Source of the DNA: Mytilus californianus
Taxonomy: Eukaryota > Mollusca > Bivalvia > Mytilida > Mytilidae
Assembly: GCF_021869535.1 (NCBI RefSeq)
Contig: NW_026262712.1
Coordinates: forward strand, 45,490,884 to 45,554,883
Length of the DNA: 64,000 nucleotides
Direction: 5' to 3'
A program made the translations under genes and the position numbers. A model generated the notes under the pieces. That model was not told the origin of the DNA, ran no database searches, and was given only the letters and a program-made list of their open reading frames with translations. Numbering within the stretch: the stretch's first letter is position 1; every line of letters begins with the position of its first letter. Shown here piece after piece: positions 12,743 through 23,655 of this stretch.

Positions 12743-13916
12743 CATAAAAAAAAAAACACAAAAAACTGCAGACTTCGTCTTATATGCCAGTCATTCTATT
12801 TCTTTTATACACAAGATCCTAGAACAAAATAATTTCTTAAACAACTACAATTAAAAGCATCACCTAATGAATTCAGTATTGTGTAAGTAAGATTTAATTA
12901 ACTAAAATGTGGTTGATCTGAAACATAATAAATATATTGACCATTTTTACTATTCCCTGCATCTTTACCATTGTAACAAGGATTAACATTTTTATACGAA
13001 GTTTCAGTGAAAATGTTTATTCAATCTTCCCGACCCAAAACATCTAAAGTCTATTTCTTTCATATGCAATGTTTGTATTTCCTCGACACACTGCCCAACA
13101 TAGTGTTGCGAAACTACAGCTTCTTAAAGAAGTGTGTAACAAAATCTGTTAATATAGACATTAGACATTAGACATTATTTTATTATACCATTACCAATCA
13201 TGGGCCCTTGTCGGGCAAGATATAATACAATAGTTCGTGGTACCAAAATTATTAATTGCAATCTTTTTTAGAATCAGTGAAACAGTATATATAAAAATAA
13301 GAAAATGTGGTATGATTGGTATGAGACAACACATAAACATCATAATACAATGATTATTATAAAACAAATTATTGGTGAAATACGCAATACATAATACACA
13401 AAGTAATACAGTGATAAGATCTGATAATATGAGAAATGTAGGATATAATTATGGTAAGAGGCATTGAGTGTAATGAGGCCAATTTAATATGAATTTACGC
13501 GGGAAATCAAGGGGAGATAACACAACATCGGAACACCTTTTGATTTAACCTAACAGTAATTGAGCAAACTTTACATAAAAATTGTCACTTGGTAGAAAAA
13601 TAATGTAAACTTTACAGACATACATAATAGAGATGACAGTATTAGATGCAGCAAAAAGAGCCAAACTTGCAGAAGTTAGTAAGATTTATGTCACGAAAAT
13701 TTGTCATAAGCAATGTTAAACAACCTGTTTAAACAAAAAGGGGGAGAGTAGGGTAACCGGGGAACAATGTGTTCTGTTATAAAAAGACTAAATTGATTTG
13801 CCCTAAAAATTATCTCAACGGTTATGTGTATGTTGGATTCGTTGATTTTCAAATGCACAGCCAGAGATGTCAAGGACTGTCAGTGTCAATGCAACTTAAT
13901 AATTTGCAAGGTCCAT
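12743..13916. other. Spacer with a small tandem repeat and repeat fragments
   Basis: 'tagacat' repeats three times near 13154-13178. 'tgggcccttgtcgggca' (13200) resembles 'agggcccttgatgggca' (34842), so both are probably bits of one dispersed repeat. 'gtggtatgattggtatgaga' (13307) is a scrap of family A. No gene was seen. Confidence 0.4.
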
Positions 13917-14407
13917 GTATGTATGTATGTATGTACTGGCAGATTCCTCCCTTATTCGGAGAACCCCTCGAGAACTGCGAGGGTACAGTGGAATCTGTGT
14001 ACACACCCTATCAGGGTTAATGGAGATGTGTCACTAATGTATTTACAACAGTATTTAAAAGGACAATCCCCCACCCAAACACAAAGGGAGTGCTAGGACA
14101 CTGGAAAGTCTGTTATTATGGTGGAGGAAGCTGAAGTACTCGGAGAGAACCACCGGGACACTCGGCGGGAACAGACAAACCGGAGAGATATCAGAAGATT
14201 GATCTCCAGGTCAAAATAGGGGGTAATTTTGACCAACCGAGGCCCCCAAAGTACACATTCTAGTTTAAACTCCGGTCTGGGTACCAGAGAAGAGTGTGGG
14301 AGGGTGAAAATCACCCTTGTGATGTGCTGAAATTTCCAGTGCCCAAGTCAGAATCGAACCTGAGACCTTCAGCACAGTAGCCATTGGTCCACTAGACCAC
14401 GAACCCA
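13917..14407 (-). mobile_element. tRNA-derived SINE
   Basis: On the minus strand the copy starts at about 14407 with a tRNA-like head: a box-A-like 'gtggtctagtggacc' (14386-14400) and a box-B-like 'ggttcgattctg' (14349-14360), correctly spaced for an internal RNA polymerase III promoter. A body follows with the central block 'gtgtcccggtggttctctcc' (around 14140-14165), of the type conserved among mollusc SINEs. The copy ends in a (CATA)n tail at 13917-13936. The head is not a functional tRNA because the anticodon arm is degraded. Length is about 490 bp. Confidence 0.8.
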
Positions 14408-15261
14408 CACATTGAAAAGCCATTGCAGCTTTTTTTGTCTGTTAAACCAGCAACATCCGATCAGGCTGATCGGGAAGACATGCGCAATTAAGATTTGACT
14501 GATAAGGTGATGTAGGAGGTACAAGATGTATATAAACAGCAGATTTATGATAAATGTAAACAAAACAAATGCACATGCTTGAGGAATTTGTAGCAGACGA
14601 TTTAATTATCTTATCCACTGTGGTCAAAATAGTTATGGTTTGTAGTAGATATAATTACAAAAATAAAGAAAAATATTTACTTACAATTATGTTTTAATGA
14701 TTTGACTTTTTAAAATTGTGAGATAATTATATCATAAATCCAAGTAAATTTGAACTAACTGATCCCAGATTTCAGACATGTTGTAAGATTTTCTTTTCAA
14801 AATTTTTACTTGTACTTGTCTTCATGGGTTTTTTATGAACAGTATGTAGACCTGTGAGTTATGAAATTTTCACAGTGCTATAATATCAAAACAACAAAAA
14901 TACATAATAAAAGTGACATGCCATTGTGTACATATACCATATATTCTACAATAAGGAAAAGTTGCTTAAAGCAATATTATTTATTGTTTTATAGCATTTA
15001 ATAGAAAATGGAGATTTTGTTGCAAATTAAGCCAAGATTTTTGCAGAAAATCCACAGACTTTATTACAGATAGTTTAGTTATAAAATTTGACCATGATGT
15101 GTCTACAACCTTTATAATCCAAAAAAAAACTCATCCTGAGTCATTTAAGTCGAGCGCACACTAGAAGCTGTACTTAAATAGGTCTATCCTTTTTGTCCAT
15201 ATTTTATACTTGTTTTAACCAATATATGTATAACTTATTTTAGGGAAAGCATAACCATAAG
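14408..15261. other. AT-rich spacer
   Basis: No gene or repeat was recognised. Short minus frames at 14369-14627 have no domain content. Confidence 0.4.
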
Positions 15262-17745
15262 AATTTTTGTAGTGACTCTATTGATTGGCTTGAGACACAG
15301 GGCGTGGGATTTTTGTAGTGACTGTATTGATTGGCTAGGGACACAGGGTGTGGGATTTTAGTAGTGACTGTATTGATTGGCTGGGGACACAGTGTGGGAT
15401 TTTTGTAGTGACTGTATTCATTGGCTAGGGACACAGGGTGTGGGATTTTTGTAGTGACTATATTGATTGGCTGGGGACACAGGGTGTGGGATTTTTGTAG
15501 TGACTGTATTGATTGGCTAGGGACACAGGGTGTGGGATTTTTGTAGTGACTGTATTGATTGGCTGGGGACACAGGGTGTGGGATTTTTGTAGTGACTGTA
15601 TTGATTGGCTGGGGACACAGGGTGTGGGATTTTTGTAGTGACTGTATTGATTGGCTAGGGACACAGAGTGTGAGATTTCTGTAGAGACTGTATTGATTGG
15701 CTTGGGAAAAAGAGTGTGGGATTTTTGTAGTGACTGTATTGATTGGCTGGGGACACAAGGTGTGGAATTTTTGTAGTGACTGTATTGATTGGCTGGGGAC
15801 ACAAGGTGTGGGATTTTTGTAGTGACTATTGATTGGCTGGGTACACAGGGTGTGGGATTTTTGTAGTGACTGTATTGATTGGCTGGGGACACAGGGTGTG
15901 GGATTTTTGTAGTGACTGTATTGATTGGCTAGGGACACAGGGTGTGGGATTTTTGTAGTGACTATATTGATTGGCTGGGGACACAGGGTGTGGGATTTTT
16001 GTAGTGACTGTATTGATTGGCTAGGGACACAGGGTGTTGGATTTTTGTAGTGACTGTATTGATTGGCTGGGGACACAGGGTGTGGGATTTTTGTAGTGAC
16101 TGTATTGATTGGCTGGGGACACAGGGTGTGGGATTTTTGTAGTGACTGTTATGATTGGCTAGGGACACAAAGTGTGAGATTTTTGTAGAGACTGTATTGA
16201 TTGGCTTGGGAAAAAGAGTGTGGGATTTTTGTAGTGACTGTATTGATTGGCTGGGGACACAAGGTGTGGAATTTTTGTAGTGACTGTATTGATTGGCTGG
16301 GGACACAAGGTGTGGGATTTTTGTAGTGACTATTGATTGGCTGGGGACACAGGGTGTGGGATTTTTGTAGTGACTGTATTGATTGGCTGGGGACACAGGG
16401 TGTGGGATTTTTGTAGTGACTGTATTGATTGGCTGGGGACAGAGTGGCTGGGGACACAGAGTTAGGGATTTTTGTAGTGACGTTATTGATTGGCTTGGGA
16501 CAAAGGGTGTGGGATTTTTGTAGTGACTGTATTGATTGGCTGGGGACACAGGGTGTGGGATTTTCGTAGTGACTAATGATTGGCTTGGGACACAGGGTGT
16601 TGGATTTTTGTAGTGACTGTATTGATTGGCTGGGGAATAAGGTGTGGGATTATTGTAGTGACTATTGATTAGCTGGGGACACAGGGTGTGGGATTTTTGT
16701 AGTGACTGTATTGATTGGCTGGGGACACAAGGTGTGGGATTTTTGTAGTGATTGTATTGATTGGCTGGGGACACAGAGTGTGGTATTTTTGTAGTGACTG
16801 TATTGATTGGCTGTGGACACAGGGTGTGGGATTTTTGTAGTGATTATTGATTGGATGGGGACACAGAGTTTGGGATTTTTGTAGTGACTGTATTGATTGG
16901 CGGGGGACACAGGGTGTGGGATTTTTGTAGTGACTGTATTGATTGGCTGGGGACACAGGGTGTGGGATTTTTGTAGTGACTGTATTGATTGGCTGGGGAC
17001 ACAGGGTGTGGGATTTTTGTAGTGACTGTATTGATTGGATGGGGACAAAGGGTGTGGGATTCTTGTAGTGACTGTATAGATTGGCTGGGGACACAAGCTG
17101 TGGGATTTTTGTAGTGACTATTGATTGGCTGGGGACACAGGGTGTGGAATTTTTGTAGTGATTGTATTGATTGGCTGGGGACACAGGGTGTGGGATTTTT
17201 GTAGTGACTGTATTGATTGGCTGGGGATACAAGGTGTGGGATTTTTGTAGTGACTATTGATTGGGTGGGGACACAAGGTGTGGGATTTTAGTAGTAACTG
17301 TATTGATTGGCTGGGTACACAAGGTGTGGGATTTTTGTAGTGACTGTATTGATTGGCTGGGGACACAGGGTGTGGGATTTTTGTAGTGACTGTATTGATT
17401 GGCTGGGGACACAGGGTGTGGGATTTTTGTAGTGATTATTGATTGGCTGGGGACACAGGGTGTGGGATTTTTGTAGTGACTGTATTGGGGTGGGGACACA
17501 GGGTATGGGATTTTTGTAGTGACTGTATTGATTGGCTGGGGACACAGGGTGTGGGATTTTTGTAGTGACTGTATTGATTGGCTGGGGACACAAGGTGTGG
17601 GATTTTCGTAGTGACTATTGATTGGCTTGGGACACAGGGTGTGGGATTTTTGTAGTGACTGTATTGATTGGCTGGGGTCACAAGGTGTTGGATTTTTGTA
17701 GTGACTGTATTGATTGGCTGGGGACACAGGGTGTGGCATTTTTGT
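15262..17745. repeat. 46-bp minisatellite, about 54 units, with a CCAAT-type site in most units
   Basis: The unit reads roughly 'gtagtgactgtattgattgg' + 'ctggggacacagggtgtggg' + 'attttt' (46 bp). Shorter 44-bp units lack two bases at 'actgtattg'. Most units contain GATTGGCT, whose reverse complement AGCCAATC fits the NF-Y consensus RRCCAATSR. The unit has no stop codon in any minus-strand frame, and 46 is not a multiple of three. Several long minus-strand open frames (up to 278 codons) therefore arise automatically, each with a 46-residue period. They are shadows of the satellite. Confidence 0.95.
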
Positions 17746-18732
17746 CAATAAATAAGGATAGTTTTGATGTGAATATAATAATGTGTTGGCCGATGTCTTG
17801 TACTCAATATACAGTCCTAAACAGTATTAATTCGTCACACAACTTTTTCTTAGGCAATTTATGTTAACTCGTTGAGATTCATGTTTTTTCATATCAATCT
17901 GTGCTATCTATATTTAAGAAATAATTTCTTCATGTCATGCTCTATGCTCATTTTAACATGAGTAGGCATTATGATATTTGTCGATATTTTTCACTGAGCT
18001 GAGCTGAGCGTTAGACTCTTAATTGTCTGTAGCCGAAGGGCATGATTCTTAATATGAAAATCACATTGTCTGTTCCGAGACTCGAACCTGGGACCTCTGT
18101 CTTACAAGTCAGTGTTCTAACCAACTAACCAAACATGGTCACAATCATCTTTTAACCAACCAACATGACCACAATTGCTAAAAAAGAGAACATAATGATC
18201 TAGATGATAAAATGCAAACTTGTACATTTTGTAATTTTTTAATATATATAACAGAGAGAGAAAAAAATCAGCCATGTCAAAATCTATGTATTTTCCATGG
18301 AAACCAAAGTTATCAGACTTAGTTAATTATCCTTAAATGATACTGTTTTTACTTTATATGTTAATGTAAAGGAAGGAGTAATACCAACATTGATTTTCCT
18401 CTATTAGTCTTTGTTAAAATTTGCACATTTCAAAAAATTGTACAGAATTTATCTTTGTTTCAAATAAAGAAACACTAGGCAAGTTTTATCCTGTCCAGTA
18501 CTACATACAAAGTTTCACATAACATTTCATTGCATATAAGATAATACATGTAATAACCATCACTGGAAATTAGCCAATCAAATCTTCACTCCTTTTTGCC
18601 CTGTTTACAAACTTTCATAACCATGTAACCTCAAGTTTCCAAAATGTTTTATAGAAACACCAAAAAGATAAAGAATGGTGCTTTGAAACACTCAAGATAT
18701 ATATTTATGGCTCAGAAATTTTGTTCTACAAT
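17746..18732. other. Spacer with a tRNA-like SINE head
   Basis: On the minus strand, 18130-18077 reads as a tRNA-like segment: box-A-like 'ggttagttggttagaa' and box-B-like 'ggttcgagtctc', the right distance apart. The anticodon loop is one base short and the acceptor stem does not pair, so this is a SINE head or pseudo-tRNA. No gene was seen in the rest. Confidence 0.55.
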
Positions 18733-19429
18733 CAGTCAGGGGCATTACTTAAACAAGTAACATTTAAAATTACCTATACAAGTAATGTTGAAAACGAGGC
18801 TATTTTAGATATTACTTATATAAGTAACTTTTCTAAATATTATTTTTATAGGTGTCCAACTATACAGATTTTACTAGCTTTAACAAATTTTCACGGTCAT
18901 CTGGTTATTTTTCCCATGACATATAAAATCTAATCTTTCTGAAACACTAATTGCCTTTCTGATGCACTTATCTTTCATATCGACGCTTTTGGGTCAAAGA
19001 TTGGTCTCTTGGGACTATTGAAATATCATTTTCCTCAAAAATCTTGAAGATAGACAGATATAAATAGATAGAAACTTGTGAATTAATTAAGACTTGAAGT
19101 TATTTATAATTTGTAACCAAAAACACTTACATTTGTTCCTTAAATAAGTGTTATTACGAATTCTTTCAAAGATGTATAAAATAACTTATTCAAGTAATAT
19201 TTTTGTCATTATTTTTAAAGTAACCCTTTATCTCTATACTCCTCTAAAATCTAATAAATTCATCATTTTATGATATAAAATGATGTAAAAATTCATGAAA
19301 ACTACATTTAGTCCATGCTTCTTTGAGATTTAAAATAACTCTATTAAGTAATTTTATAATTTTTAAAAACAAAAATTACCTATGTAAGTAACTAAAAAAA
19401 ATTACTTGTTTAAGTAATGCCCCTGACTG
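18733..19429. mobile_element. MITE of 697 bp with terminal inverted repeats and ACAAT target duplication
   Basis: The left end 'cagtcaggggcattactt' (18733) is the exact inverse of the right end 'aagtaatgcccctgactg' (to 19429). The pairing extends to about 28 bp. ACAAT flanks both sides (18728-18732 and 19430-19434), a likely 5-bp target duplication. Inside are many copies of a palindromic motif like 'ttacttatataagtaa', both next to the ends and in the middle. There is no transposase, so it is non-autonomous. I cannot assign the superfamily. Confidence 0.85.
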
Positions 19430-19434
19430 ACAAT

Positions 19435-19997
19435 GAAATGCAGTGTTTTACAATAAAATGCAGGGTTTAAACTTCCCAGAACTGTCAAATTCAAGAGAAT
19501 ATTTTTTTCTGCCCTTCTGTCATGTCTGTATGAACCAGATATTACATACTATGATTTAGTGGTATTACACCTAAACAGCAAAAATTATCAACAACATCCT
19601 CAGAGACAACATGTACAAAAATGCAAATATGTCTGAAACCATCTATTTACTCCGTATACATGTAGAAGTTATTGCTGTTAAAAGAAGATTTTTTTACCAT
19701 TGAATTTAAGTATTTTGCCAATTATCTTGAAAACTATTTTAGATAGAAATGATAGACAGCAACTGAAAACAGTAAAACTGATTACTAATTCAAGATCTAT
19801 AAAAATTACATTATGATTGAAACCATTATTGGAATTATTATGGAATCTGTTTTGTTTAAAATGAGCCATTATTTCTTGGAATACAAGATTTTTTTTTCTA
19901 AGGGGTATCACTCTTCTGCTGTTCCTCATTCTGAAATTTGATGATGACTAATCAGGGGAAAAAAAAGACAATGTTGAAGCAGGATGACAACCACTGC
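19435..19997. other. Intron-like AT-rich sequence
   Basis: Nothing was recognised. An upstream exon of the TMEM141-like gene could be here or further upstream, but no convincing exon with an initiator ATG and donor site was seen. Confidence 0.35.
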
Positions 19998-20613
19998 GAG
20001 CATCTAAATACTAAGTATTTAGATCATGTTTTATTTTTGAGCATCTAAATACTAAATAATTAGATCATGTTTATTTTTGAGCATCTAAATACTAAGTAAT
20101 TATACCCCCGCTTTAAAAAAGGGGGGTATACTGTTTTACCTCTGTCTGTCCTTCCGTCAGTCTATCCGTCAGTCCGTCAGTCCGTCAGACCATCCATCCG
20201 TCCCATGAATATTTTTGTCACATTTTTCTCAGGAACTACTTGACAAGGATTTCTGAAATTTGGTTCCAGGGTTTATATAAGTAAGTTACACCGTGTGATG
20301 CGTTTTTATAGATTCATCATTCAACAACTTCCTGTTTACGGAACACTTGTATTATTTTACACATGATAGCCAAGTTGAAAAATTTCGTCACATTTTTCTC
20401 ACTGGAACTACTTGACAAGGATTTCTGAAATTTGGTTTCAAGGTTTATATAAGTCAGCTTTACTGTGTGATGCTTTTTCAGAGACAACTTCCTGTTTACC
20501 GAAATATTACGGCGGGGGTATCATCAGTGAACAGTAGCTCACAGTTTTACTTGTTAGATCATGTTTATTTTTGAGCATCTAAATACTAAGTAATTAGATC
20601 GTTTATTTTTCAG
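19998..20613 (+). repeat. 41-bp tandem repeat ending at a splice acceptor
   Basis: Units of 40-41 bp ('gagcatctaaatactaagta' followed by 'attagatcatgtttattttt') start at 19998, 20039 and 20079. The third is interrupted by an inserted element (20103-20553), and the last unit spans 20573-20613. The last unit ends in 'tttatttttcag', the acceptor of the next exon. The others have 'tttatttttgag' at the same place. Confidence 0.8.
20103..20553. mobile_element. TACCCCC-type element inserted in the 41-bp tandem repeat
   Basis: It starts 'tacccccgctttaaa' followed by 'ggggggtata', and near its end has 'ggcgggggtatcatca'. TTA is found on both sides (20100-20102, 20554-20556), and the host repeat is otherwise continuous, which fixes the borders. 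It has 'gtcagtccgtcag'-type pyrimidine repeats and two internal units with 'tgacaaggatttctgaaatt'. It carries no open frame of note. A related element lies at 61209-61457. Confidence 0.7.
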
Positions 20614-20680
20614 TATAGAAAACAGAAAGATGCTTGTTTTATGGAAGCTATATGGCAGTCAGTATTAGTATTGGGTGCAG
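20614..20680 (+). CDS. TMEM141-like protein, internal exon
   Basis: The exon lies between acceptor 'tttttcag' (to 20613) and donor 'gtaagt' (20681). It encodes Y-R-K-Q-K-D-A-C-F-M-E-A-I-W-Q-S-V-L-V-L-G-A plus one base (phase 1). In human TMEM141 the corresponding part also has Tyr, then Cys/Ala-Phe-Met, then a hydrophobic helix. The exon begins the first membrane helix of this two-helix protein. The preceding exon, with the start codon, was not found. The frame is supported by the join to the next exon. Confidence 0.6.
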
Positions 20681-21475
20681 GTAAGTAATATAGATGATAT
20701 AGGGGGTAGTTTACAATCATTTTCTGGGAAAATTAGTGGAACAATTAGTTGAAAAAACGTAATATGTGACACTGTAAGTTTTAAAATATTACTCAAAACA
20801 TTGTATTAAATAAGCTGCTGCATAGTTTAATACCAGTAAAAAACTATTCATCTACAACCAAAGAACAAGATGAAAATAATGCAGGCCTTCAACCAATACT
20901 GTATATAGTACATAGACCATTACAAATTAGTCAAATTTGGATGCTTTCTTTCTATTGTAAGAAATATATTTTTTTGCAAATATTGCAAAATATTGAGACC
21001 TTTTGTCATGTTTATAACCAGTTTCCTGAAAGATAAATACCTGTAAATTGTTTTAGGAGACTGCATTGTTGAAAGACTTACGTTAACCTCTAGATGTCTT
21101 TGAGGATTTTTTTTTTATCATTGTGTGCAGTCTCGTTGATATATGAACCACCTCTTTATTCTTATTAGGTTGTTTAATGTTATATGAAAGATCCGATTAT
21201 CTTTCATGAATGTGAGAAATTTGGTCTTTCCTGAGCAGAGCAGTGAAGCCAAAAAAAAAAAAATTACATGTATGTAAAATTGTTCACAAAACAGAGATGG
21301 AAAAAAAAGTGACCATGCACTAATTATGTTTTGATTTTGAACTATAATTTTGACTTTCAACATAAATTTGATGTTGCCCAAATTACTATGTTTGATTGGT
21401 TATTTATAAACAAAATAAATTTACCAATTAGAATTTCCCTTACCTTTACTAATTATCATTAATAATGTTTTTCAG

Positions 21476-21649
21476 CATGTGGTGGTGTACATCTTGGCCA
21501 AAAACTTCTATCTTCAGTGTTACCTTATGGACCAATGAAACATGTGATGGTGACAGTATTAGCTGGGGCTGGAGCATCAACTTATGTTTCGGCAAAGGAA
21601 TCTGCTAAATGTATACATAAGTGGAATAGACATATGGACAGATTATATG
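21476..21649 (+). CDS. TMEM141-like protein, main exon
   Basis: Acceptor 'tgtttttcag' precedes 21476 and donor 'gtaagc' starts at 21650. The joined frame continues the first helix (C-G-G-V-H-L-G-Q-K-L-L), then a loop L-P-Y-G-P-M-K-H, a second helix (V-M-V-T-V-L-A-G-A-G-A-S-T-Y) and V-S-A-K-E-S-A-K-C. The Pro-Tyr before helix two and E-S-x-K-C after it match the pattern I recall for TMEM141, a small vertebrate membrane protein of unknown function. An open frame continues past the donor to 22008, but that part is intron and repeat. Identity is moderate; the exon itself is convincing. Confidence 0.7.
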
Positions 21650-22094
21650 GTAAGCAGTGGAGTATGATTATTTGTGAAAAAAAAATAAGAGGTATAAAAA
21701 ATAAATTGATACTTTTGAATTATTTGTACATGTATGTAGCCTTACTGTTCATACTACAGGTAACAGTACCACTGGGAAATTATATAGGAACTACACATAC
21801 TGAAAACTCGAAATTAATATGCTTAAATATACTATCCTATTATTATCATTTTTTGCATCACAACAAGTATAATACCATTAATATTTACTACAAAAGTCCA
21901 TTTTTAGCTCACCTGACCCAGCGAGCCAGTATGATTTTTTGCCATCACTTTGCATCCTTCATAGGATTTAATGCCCTCAAACAACAATTTTTTATACGAC
22001 CGCATTAAAATTTTGTGGTCGTATATTGGTATGACGTTGTTGTCGTCGTCGTCTGAAGACACATTGGAGTTCGCACTCTAACTTTAGTTTAAGT

Positions 22095-23655
22095 AAAATT
22101 AAAATAAAATTGAGAATGGAAATGGGGAATGTGTCAAAGAGACAACAACCCGACCATAGAACAGACAACAGCAGAAGGTCACCAACAGGTCTTCAATGCA
22201 GCGAGAAATTCCCGCACCCGGAGGCGTCCTTCAGCTGGCCCCTAAACAAATATATATACTAGTTCGGTGATAATGAACGCCATACTAAACTCCAAATTGT
22301 ACACAAGAAACTAAAATTAAAAATAATACAAGACTAACAAAGGCTAGAGGCTCCTGACTTGGGACAGGCGCAAAAATGCGGCGGGGTTAAACATGTTTAT
22401 GAGATCTCAACCCTCCCCCTATACCTCTAGCCAATGTAGAAAAGTAAACGCATAACAATACGCACATTAAAATTCAGTTCAAGAGAAGTCCGAGTCTGAT
22501 GTCAGAAGATGTAACCAAAGAAAATAAACAAAATGACAATAATACATAAATAACAACAGACTACTAGCAGTTAACTGACATGCCAGCTCCAGACTTCAAT
22601 TAAACTGATTGAAAGATTATGTCTTCATCATATGAATATCAGGCACAATCCTTCCCGTTAGGGGTTTAGTATCATACCATCATAACATATATGAGAAGAA
22701 CATAACCCGTGTCATGCCAACAACTGGTTTTTAAATAAATGTGTTTAGTGCCGATGCAAAGACCCTATAAGTGAATCAATATTAACGCCAAAATATGCAA
22801 TCTTTAATGACCTGACAACAGTATTTTTGTGCTTTATAAAGAATATTTCCATAAAAAATTGGATGTGAAATACCTGAACGTATAAGAAGTCTGCATGTTG
22901 AGCTATATTTACGAATGATGTCCTTATACCGATGATAAAATTTAGTAAATGTTTTGACTAGTTTGTGATATCGAAAACCCTGGTGTAATAATTTTTCAGT
23001 AATACATAAATTTCTCTCGTTAAAATCTAAAACATTGTTACATACACGAGCGAATCGTACAAGTTGAGATATATAAACACCGTAAGATGGTGACAAGGGA
23101 ACGTCACCATCTAAAAATGGATAATTAACGATAGGAAATGAAAAATCATCTCTTTTATCATATATTTTAGTATTAAGCTTTCCATTAATGATATAGATAT
23201 CAAGATCGAGGAAAGGGCAGTGGTCATTGTTAGTATTAGCTTTATTTAAAGTTAGTTCAACAGGATAAATTGATTTAGTATACATACTGAAGTCGTCATT
23301 ATTGAGAGCCAAAATATCATCCAAATATCTAAAAGTATTATTAAATTTGTGTATCAGATGTTGTTTCGATGGGTCTTTGCTGATTTTTGTCGTAAATTGT
23401 AACTCATAGCAATACAAAAAAAGGTCCGCAATAAGTGGTGCACAGTTAGTCCCCATTGGAATTCCGATAACCTGACGATATACGGAATCTCCAAAGCGAA
23501 CAAAAATGTTATCTAGTAAATATTCAAGGGCATATATAGTATCAAAGCATGTCCAATTGACATAGTTTTTTTGTTTATTGCTACTAAAAAATGACCTAAA
23601 AGAGTTTGAACATATATATTCACATTCTGACTTTTTAAATGCCCATTTAATTAGG
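22095..23655 (-). mobile_element. 5'-truncated Penelope-like retroelement with TAAGT target duplication
   Basis: It is inserted inside the ACGACCGC-ended element. TAAGT is present on both sides (22090-22094 and 23656-23660). On the minus strand it carries a reverse-transcriptase frame (23655-22782), then about 690 bp of 3' untranslated sequence ending 'ccattctcaattttatttta'. The same tail occurs at 12345-12742 (plus), 36344-36545 (minus) and 62900-63112 (plus), so this lineage has spread mainly as 5'-truncated copies. Confidence 0.8.
22782..23655 (-). CDS. Reverse transcriptase, Penelope-like, 5'-truncated
   Basis: The minus-strand frame is open for 306 codons from an ATG at 23702. The first ~16 codons, though, belong to the flanking tandem repeat, so the element's own protein starts near Y-L-I-K-W-A-F-K-K-S-E. 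Motifs in order: I-G-I-P-M-G-T-N-C-A-P-L (reverse-transcriptase motif before the active site), F-R-Y-L-D-D-I-L-A-L (catalytic Y-x-D-D), F-L-D-L-D-I, and K-I-Y-D-K-R-D-D-F. The P-M-G-T-x-C-A-P and Y-x-D-D combination fits the Penelope-like group rather than LINEs. The fingers domain start and any GIY-YIG endonuclease are missing. The frame is intact but truncated, so the copy is a dead insertion. Confidence 0.75.

Noticed and set aside
14340..14407. Minus-strand tRNA gene
   Set aside because: Box A and B are present but there is no proper cloverleaf, and a SINE body follows directly.
15262..17745. CRISPR-like array
   Set aside because: Units are contiguous copies of one 46-bp sequence with no unique spacers, in a eukaryotic genome. 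It is a minisatellite.
15240..17748. Set of long minus-strand proteins with Pro/Ser/Gln repeats
   Set aside because: All three minus frames are open because the unit lacks stops. There is no start context, splice sites or unique sequence.
18077..18130. Minus-strand tRNA gene
   Set aside because: The anticodon loop is one base short and no acceptor stem pairs. It looks like a SINE head or pseudo-tRNA.
21517..22008. 163-residue single-exon protein
   Set aside because: The frame runs through a good donor site (21650) into intron and repeat sequence. Only 21476-21649 is the exon.
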